Assembly (NCBI RefSeq): GCF_000215745.1
Contig: NC_015663.1
Span: 4,808,780-4,872,779 of the forward strand
Direction of reading: 5' to 3'
DNA: 64,000 bases
Source: Klebsiella aerogenes KCTC 2190
GTDB lineage: Bacteria; Pseudomonadota; Gammaproteobacteria; Enterobacterales; Enterobacteriaceae
In this document: one piece after another, positions 58,908 through 64,000 of the stretch
Numbering within the stretch: the stretch's first letter is position 1
How the letters are laid out: every line of letters begins with the position of its first letter
Program-made: the position numbers and the translations under genes
The notes under the pieces: model-generated
Told to the model about the DNA's origin: nothing
The model's database searches: none
What the model saw: only the letters and a program-made list of their open reading frames with translations

Positions 58908-59303
58908 ATGGTCAGCGCGCTGTATGCGGTTTTGGGTGCGTTATTGTTAATCAAGTTTTCCTTCGACGTGGTACGTCTGCGCATGCAGTATCGCGTCGGC
59001 TATGGCGACGGTGGTTTTAGCGAACTACAGGTCGCTATTCGCGTTCATGGCAATGCGGTGGAATACGTCCCCATTGGGCTCATTCTGCTGTTGTTCATGG
59101 AAATGAACGGCGCGCTAACCTGGATGGTGCACGTTTGCGGTATTTTGCTGATTGCCGGACGCCTGATGCACTCGTACGGTTTCCATCATCGCCTGTTCCG
59201 CTGGCGGCGTTCCGGAATGAGCGCCACCTGGTGCTCGCTGTTGCTGATGGTGCTGGCTAACCTGTGGTATATGCCCTGGGAGTTGGTTTTCTCCCTGCGT
59301 TAG
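58908..59303 (+). CDS. yecN: YecN, MAPEG-family membrane protein
   Basis: 131 residues from ATG 58908, with GGGAG at 58895-58899; an in-frame start two codons upstream is too close. Four hydrophobic helices and the MAPEG loop RVHGNAVEYVPIGL (about 47-60) are visible. MAPEG proteins include microsomal glutathione transferases; the activity of YecN is unknown. It lies 39 bp before cmoA. Confidence 0.92.
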   Translation: MVSALYAVLGALLLIKFSFDVVRLRMQYRVGYGDGGFSELQVAIRVHGNAVEYVPIGLILLLFMEMNGALTWMVHVCGILLIAGRLMHSYGFHHRLFRWRRSGMSATWCSLLLMVLANLWYMPWELVFSLR

Positions 59304-61099
<1,796 letters not shown>

Positions 61100-61132
61100 T
61101 TGACCTCGAGCGACTACTGACGCTCGCGGGAT

Positions 61133-61165
61133 AAAAAAAGGCCCCTGTTGAAATTGCAGGGGCCT
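61133..61165 (-). terminator. Terminator downstream of cutC and micL
   Basis: A 9-bp stem (61139-61147 with 61157-61165), 9-nt loop and, on the minus strand, a T7 tail (complement of 61133-61139). It may also slow cmoB transcription coming from the other side. Confidence 0.85.
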
Positions 61166-61451
61166 GGTACGGGCAATCATCATATTGGGCGACATGATGT
61201 GCAGCAAAAAACGGTTAGCTTCGCGGGCTAATCCCGCGCGGCAGAAATAATTTGTTTCATTTCCGCCACCGCCTCGCCGTTAACGGCATAGCGGCAATAT
61301 TCATCGGCATCTGCGTCGGTGGACATCGATAACCCCGGATTACGAAAGCGCATCGGCGATGGCAACCACTGCCCCGCTGAGCTATGCACCTCTTTGAGGC
61401 CTGCCTGCAGAAACTTTTGCAGATTGGCAGCCCGCACTCCCGCTCCGGCCA
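61133..61451 (-). ncRNA. micL: Probable MicL (sigma-E-dependent sRNA) transcribed from within cutC
   Basis: A sigma-E-like promoter lies inside cutC on the minus strand: GGAACT (61481-61486) and TCCAA (61458-61462), 18 nt apart, over codons encoding [10 protein letters not shown]. It predicts +1 near 61451. The next strong terminator (61139-61165 plus T-run to 61133) gives about 319 nt, close to the ~308-nt MicL of E. coli, which arises in the same place and is processed to an 80-nt form targeting lpp. The 3-prime part (61133-61227) is the likely mature region. Identity rests on position, promoter and length. Confidence 0.6.
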
Positions 61452-61968
61452 TAATGATTGGAGTATCGCCCAGCGCAATTAGTTCCATAATTTTTGCAAG
61501 ACCTTGCTCCGCCGTTGGCCGTTGTCCAGAAGTGAGGATACGCGCAACCCCCAGTTCAGCAAGCGAATGCCATGCCTGACGCGGGTCGGCGCACATATCA
61601 AAGGCCCGGTGGAAGGTCACCGCCAGCGGCCCCGCCGCCGCCATAATTTTTTGCATGCGGGGGATATCCACCTGGCCGTCAGCATCGAGTACGCCGATCA
61701 CCAGACCAGCAAAACCCAGATCTCTGACCGTCGCTACATCATCCAGCATGGCGGCAAACTCGCCGTCGGTGTAACAAAAATCGCCGCCGCGCGGACGGAT
61801 AATCGGATGAACCGGAATCGAGATATTGTTTCGCACCGAACGCAGCACGCCCAACGACGGCGTTAACCCGCCCTCCTGCGGCGCGGCGCAAAGTTCAATG
61901 CGATCGGCGCCGCAACGCTGCGCCTCCAGCGCGCATTCCATGCTATAGCAGCAAACTTCCAGTAACAT
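61228..61968 (-). CDS. cutC: CutC, copper homeostasis-family TIM-barrel protein
   Basis: 246 residues from ATG 61968 ([14 protein letters not shown]. coli [14 protein letters not shown], 248); AAGGA lies six bases upstream, and the longer in-frame start lacks conserved residues. A TIM barrel with [29 protein letters not shown] and VTFHRAFDM. The original link to copper tolerance in E. coli has been attributed to the sRNA MicL in its 3-prime part; the protein's own role is open. Confidence 0.95.
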   Translation of the reverse strand: MLLEVCCYSMECALEAQRCGADRIELCAAPQEGGLTPSLGVLRSVRNNISIPVHPIIRPRGGDFCYTDGEFAAMLDDVATVRDLGFAGLVIGVLDADGQVDIPRMQKIMAAAGPLAVTFHRAFDMCADPRQAWHSLAELGVARILTSGQRPTAEQGLAKIMELIALGDTPIIMAGAGVRAANLQKFLQAGLKEVHSSAGQWLPSPMRFRNPGLSMSTDADADEYCRYAVNGEAVAEMKQIISAARD

Positions 61969-62047
61969 CGATTCCTTCTCCATTTTCATCACGGGCAACA
62001 CAGCATGTCACGATTTTTCCCCGCAGACGCCGCGCGGCTTCACACTG

Positions 62048-62617
62048 TTAAGTATCGGATCGCTCGCTGGCGACGATTTGCTCGATCGACCAGGGGTGGA
62101 ATTTAATGGTCACTTTGCCGTCCGTGACCGCCAGCGTCGGGTTCGGCAAACGTTCACGCTCCCCTTTCGGCGAACTGGTTTTCACGAAAATCCCCGGCTG
62201 GCTGAGTCCATCATCGGAAAGCAAGGCCAGGGCGCGAGCGTTGAGGGTTTCCGGGTCACCCGGCAGAACGATTTCGATATGTTCCCAGCCTTCGTGCGGG
62301 TAACGTTTTTCACCCGGCCAGGGCAACTCCACAACCGTAAAGCGCCAGTGGGCGACACAGATAGGTTCGGCAAGCTTAAATAAGCAAATGGGGCGGCCAT
62401 TAATGATATTTTCCGATAGTAACGTGCCGCAACGCTCCAGCCCCTGCCGCCAGCGCTCCGCCGTCGTATTTTGATGACAACGCAGCGAAATATGGTCGGC
62501 GTCCAGCGGCGCAAGCTCCAATCCCAACCGTTCGGCCAGCGCTTGCAGCGCATCGCTAAAACGCGGTAAATCCGCCGAAATATCATTCAGTTCATCAATT
62601 TGCTGCCAGTTCGCCAT
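62048..62617 (-). CDS. yecM: YecM, VOC-fold protein
   Basis: 189 residues (E. coli 188). DUF991/YecM family with a glyoxalase/vicinal-oxygen-chelate fold: DHISLRCHQN (about 41-50), WEHIEIVLPG (about 131-140) and a C-terminal KFHPWSIEQIVASE. Metal-binding is likely but the substrate is unknown. It is upstream of cutC and divergent from argS. Confidence 0.91.
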   Translation of the reverse strand: MANWQQIDELNDISADLPRFSDALQALAERLGLELAPLDADHISLRCHQNTTAERWRQGLERCGTLLSENIINGRPICLFKLAEPICVAHWRFTVVELPWPGEKRYPHEGWEHIEIVLPGDPETLNARALALLSDDGLSQPGIFVKTSSPKGERERLPNPTLAVTDGKVTIKFHPWSIEQIVASERSDT

Positions 62618-62846
62618 CTTGCGCCTCGGTGATCGCTAAAAAGGCTAATTTATCCTGTTTCGCCGCCCCGACCAACCGCCAATCCGCGCGCCGAAACAAC
62701 GAATGGTTATTGATTAAGCGTGCTGCCCGGCAACTTGCGTGTGGTGCTGACGACGGGGCGCAAATGCAGTATACTCCCGCCTTAATTTGTCCATGTTCCG
62801 GCGCCGCCCCACAGGGGTTCTCGCGCCTTAAAAGTAAGGTATTCCG

Positions 62847-64000
62847 GTGAATATTCAGGCTCTTCTCTCAGAAAAAGTCAGCCAGGCCCTGATCGCGGCA
62901 GGCGCGCCTGCCGATTGCGAACCTCAGGTCCGCCAGTCAGCAAAAGTTCAGTTCGGCGACTATCAGGCCAATGGCGTGATGGCGGTGGCCAAAAAACTGG
63001 GCATGGCGCCGCGACAACTTGCAGAGCAGGTACTGTCTCATCTCGAGCTGAACGGCATTGCCAATAAAGTCGAAATCGCCGGACCGGGCTTTATCAATAT
63101 TTTCCTCGATCCAGCCTTCCTGGCGGACAACGTCAATCTCGCGCTGCAGTCCGAGCGCCTGGGCGTGGCGAAACCACAGCCGCAGACCATCGTTGTTGAC
63201 TACTCCGCGCCGAACGTGGCGAAAGAGATGCACGTCGGCCATCTGCGTTCAACCATCATCGGCGATGCCTCGGTACGTACTCTGGAATTCCTCGGCCATC
63301 GCGTTATCCGCGCCAACCACGTCGGTGACTGGGGTACCCAGTTCGGGATGCTGATCGCTTATCTGGAAAAGCAGCAGCAGGAAAACGCCGGCGAAATGGC
63401 GCTGGCCGACCTCGAAGGTTTCTACCGCGAAGCGAAAAAACACTATGACGAAGACGAAGCGTTCGCCGAGCGCGCGCGTAGCTACGTGGTTAAGCTGCAG
63501 GGTGGCGACGAGTACTTCCTGCAGATGTGGCGCAAACTGGTCGACATCACCATGTCGCAAAACCAGATCACCTACGATCGCCTGAATGTCACCCTGACCC
63601 GCGATGATGTGATGGGTGAAAGCCTGTACAACCCGATGCTGCCGGGGATCGTTGCCGATCTTAAAGCAAAAGGCATGGCCGTCGAGAGCGAAGGCGCGAC
63701 CGTGGTCTTCCTTGATGAATACAAAAACAAAGAAGGCGAACCGATGGGCGTCATCATCCAGAAAAAGGATGGCGGCTACCTCTACACGACTACCGATATC
63801 GCCTGCGCAAAATACCGTTATGAAACGCTGCATGCCGACCGCGTGCTCTACTACATCGACTCTCGTCAGCATCAGCATCTGATGCAGGCGTGGACTATCG
63901 TCCGTAAAGCCGGCTATGTACCGGAATCCGTACCGCTGGAACATCACATGTTCGGCATGATGCTCGGTAAAGACGGTAAACCGTTCAAAACACGCGCCGG
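62847..64000 (+). CDS. argS: ArgS, arginyl-tRNA synthetase, 5-prime part
   Basis: GTG 62847 starts [15 protein letters not shown], as in E. coli ArgS; AAGG lies at 62836-62839. The open frame runs to the right edge (384 codons of the usual ~577). The tRNA D-loop recognition domain (about 1-110) is followed by the class I core with [17 protein letters not shown], containing the HIGH-type signature HVGH (about 129-132), and the window ends in the [13 protein letters not shown] region near the KMSKS-like loop. It charges tRNA-Arg. Confidence 0.95.
   Translation, partial: MNIQALLSEKVSQALIAAGAPADCEPQVRQSAKVQFGDYQANGVMAVAKKLGMAPRQLAEQVLSHLELNGIANKVEIAGPGFINIFLDPAFLADNVNLALQSERLGVAKPQPQTIVVDYSAPNVAKEMHVGHLRSTIIGDASVRTLEFLGHRVIRANHVGDWGTQFGMLIAYLEKQQQENAGEMALADLEGFYREAKKHYDEDEAFAERARSYVVKLQGGDEYFLQMWRKLVDITMSQNQITYDRLNVTLTRDDVMGESLYNPMLPGIVADLKAKGMAVESEGATVVFLDEYKNKEGEPMGVIIQKKDGGYLYTTTDIACAKYRYETLHADRVLYYIDSRQHQHLMQAWTIVRKAGYVPESVPLEHHMFGMMLGKDGKPFKTRA

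Overview
The window is a piece of an enterobacterial chromosome, most likely Klebsiella or Raoultella. Gene order follows the pdeD/yoaE/manXYZ to argS stretch of Escherichia coli almost gene for gene. The 47-residue MgrB starts at GTG and reads as I remember the Klebsiella protein, the second FtsI-type transpeptidase sits beside rlmA, and yebF, yobB, yebB and torYZ are absent. No tRNA, rRNA, CRISPR array, prophage or insertion sequence was seen. Comparisons with E. coli are from memory; no search was run.

Layout. 0-7.3 kb: the end of a cyclic-di-GMP phosphodiesterase, yoaE, the mannose PTS operon manXYZ, yobD, and the manganese exporter mntP behind a dense control region (two MntR-like palindromes, a Fur box, a yybP-ykoY riboswitch), then rlmA. 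7.3-13.6 kb: a PBP3/FtsI paralogue, yobF-cspC, yebO, mgrB with a PhoP box, yobH, and divergent kdgR/yebQ. 13.6-25 kb: envelope quality control and lipid transport (htpX, prc, proQ, msrC, letA-letB), rsmF, yebV, yebW, pphA. 25-32.4 kb is the main accessory region: a VirK/YbjX-like gene, a small membrane ORF, the pseudoknot sRNA RydC, a five-gene Csu-type (archaic chaperone-usher) pilus operon, then the antisense sRNA pair SdsR/SraC. 32.4-38.4 kb: yebY-yebZ-yobA (CopC/CopD), holE, exoX, ptrB, yebE, SOS-regulated yebG. 38.5-46.8 kb: purT and the Entner-Doudoroff/pentose phosphate group eda-edd-zwf-hexR-pykA. 46.8-51.9 kb: lpxM, mepM, znuA and divergent znuCB. 51.9-64 kb: ruvC-ruvAB, yebC, nudB, aspS, yecD-yecE, yecN, cmoAB, cutC with an embedded MicL, yecM and the first part of argS.

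Themes. Metal homeostasis is controlled at mntP (Mn, Fe) and znuACB (Zn). Sugar acid metabolism is tied together by KdgR, GntR-like operators at edd and HexR. Several genes remodel the envelope: PBP3 paralogue, Prc, MepM, LetAB, LpxM, MicL and the pilus.

Most notable: (1) lpxM appears frameshifted, because an A7 tract near its start is one base short of the A8 that would join the conserved N-terminus to the rest; (2) the PBP3 paralogue carries SSD where I recall SSN in FtsI; (3) RydC lies immediately upstream of a Csu-type pilus operon, with base changes that preserve its pseudoknot; (4) a good sigma-E-like promoter inside cutC marks a probable MicL; (5) mntP has two MntR-like operators.
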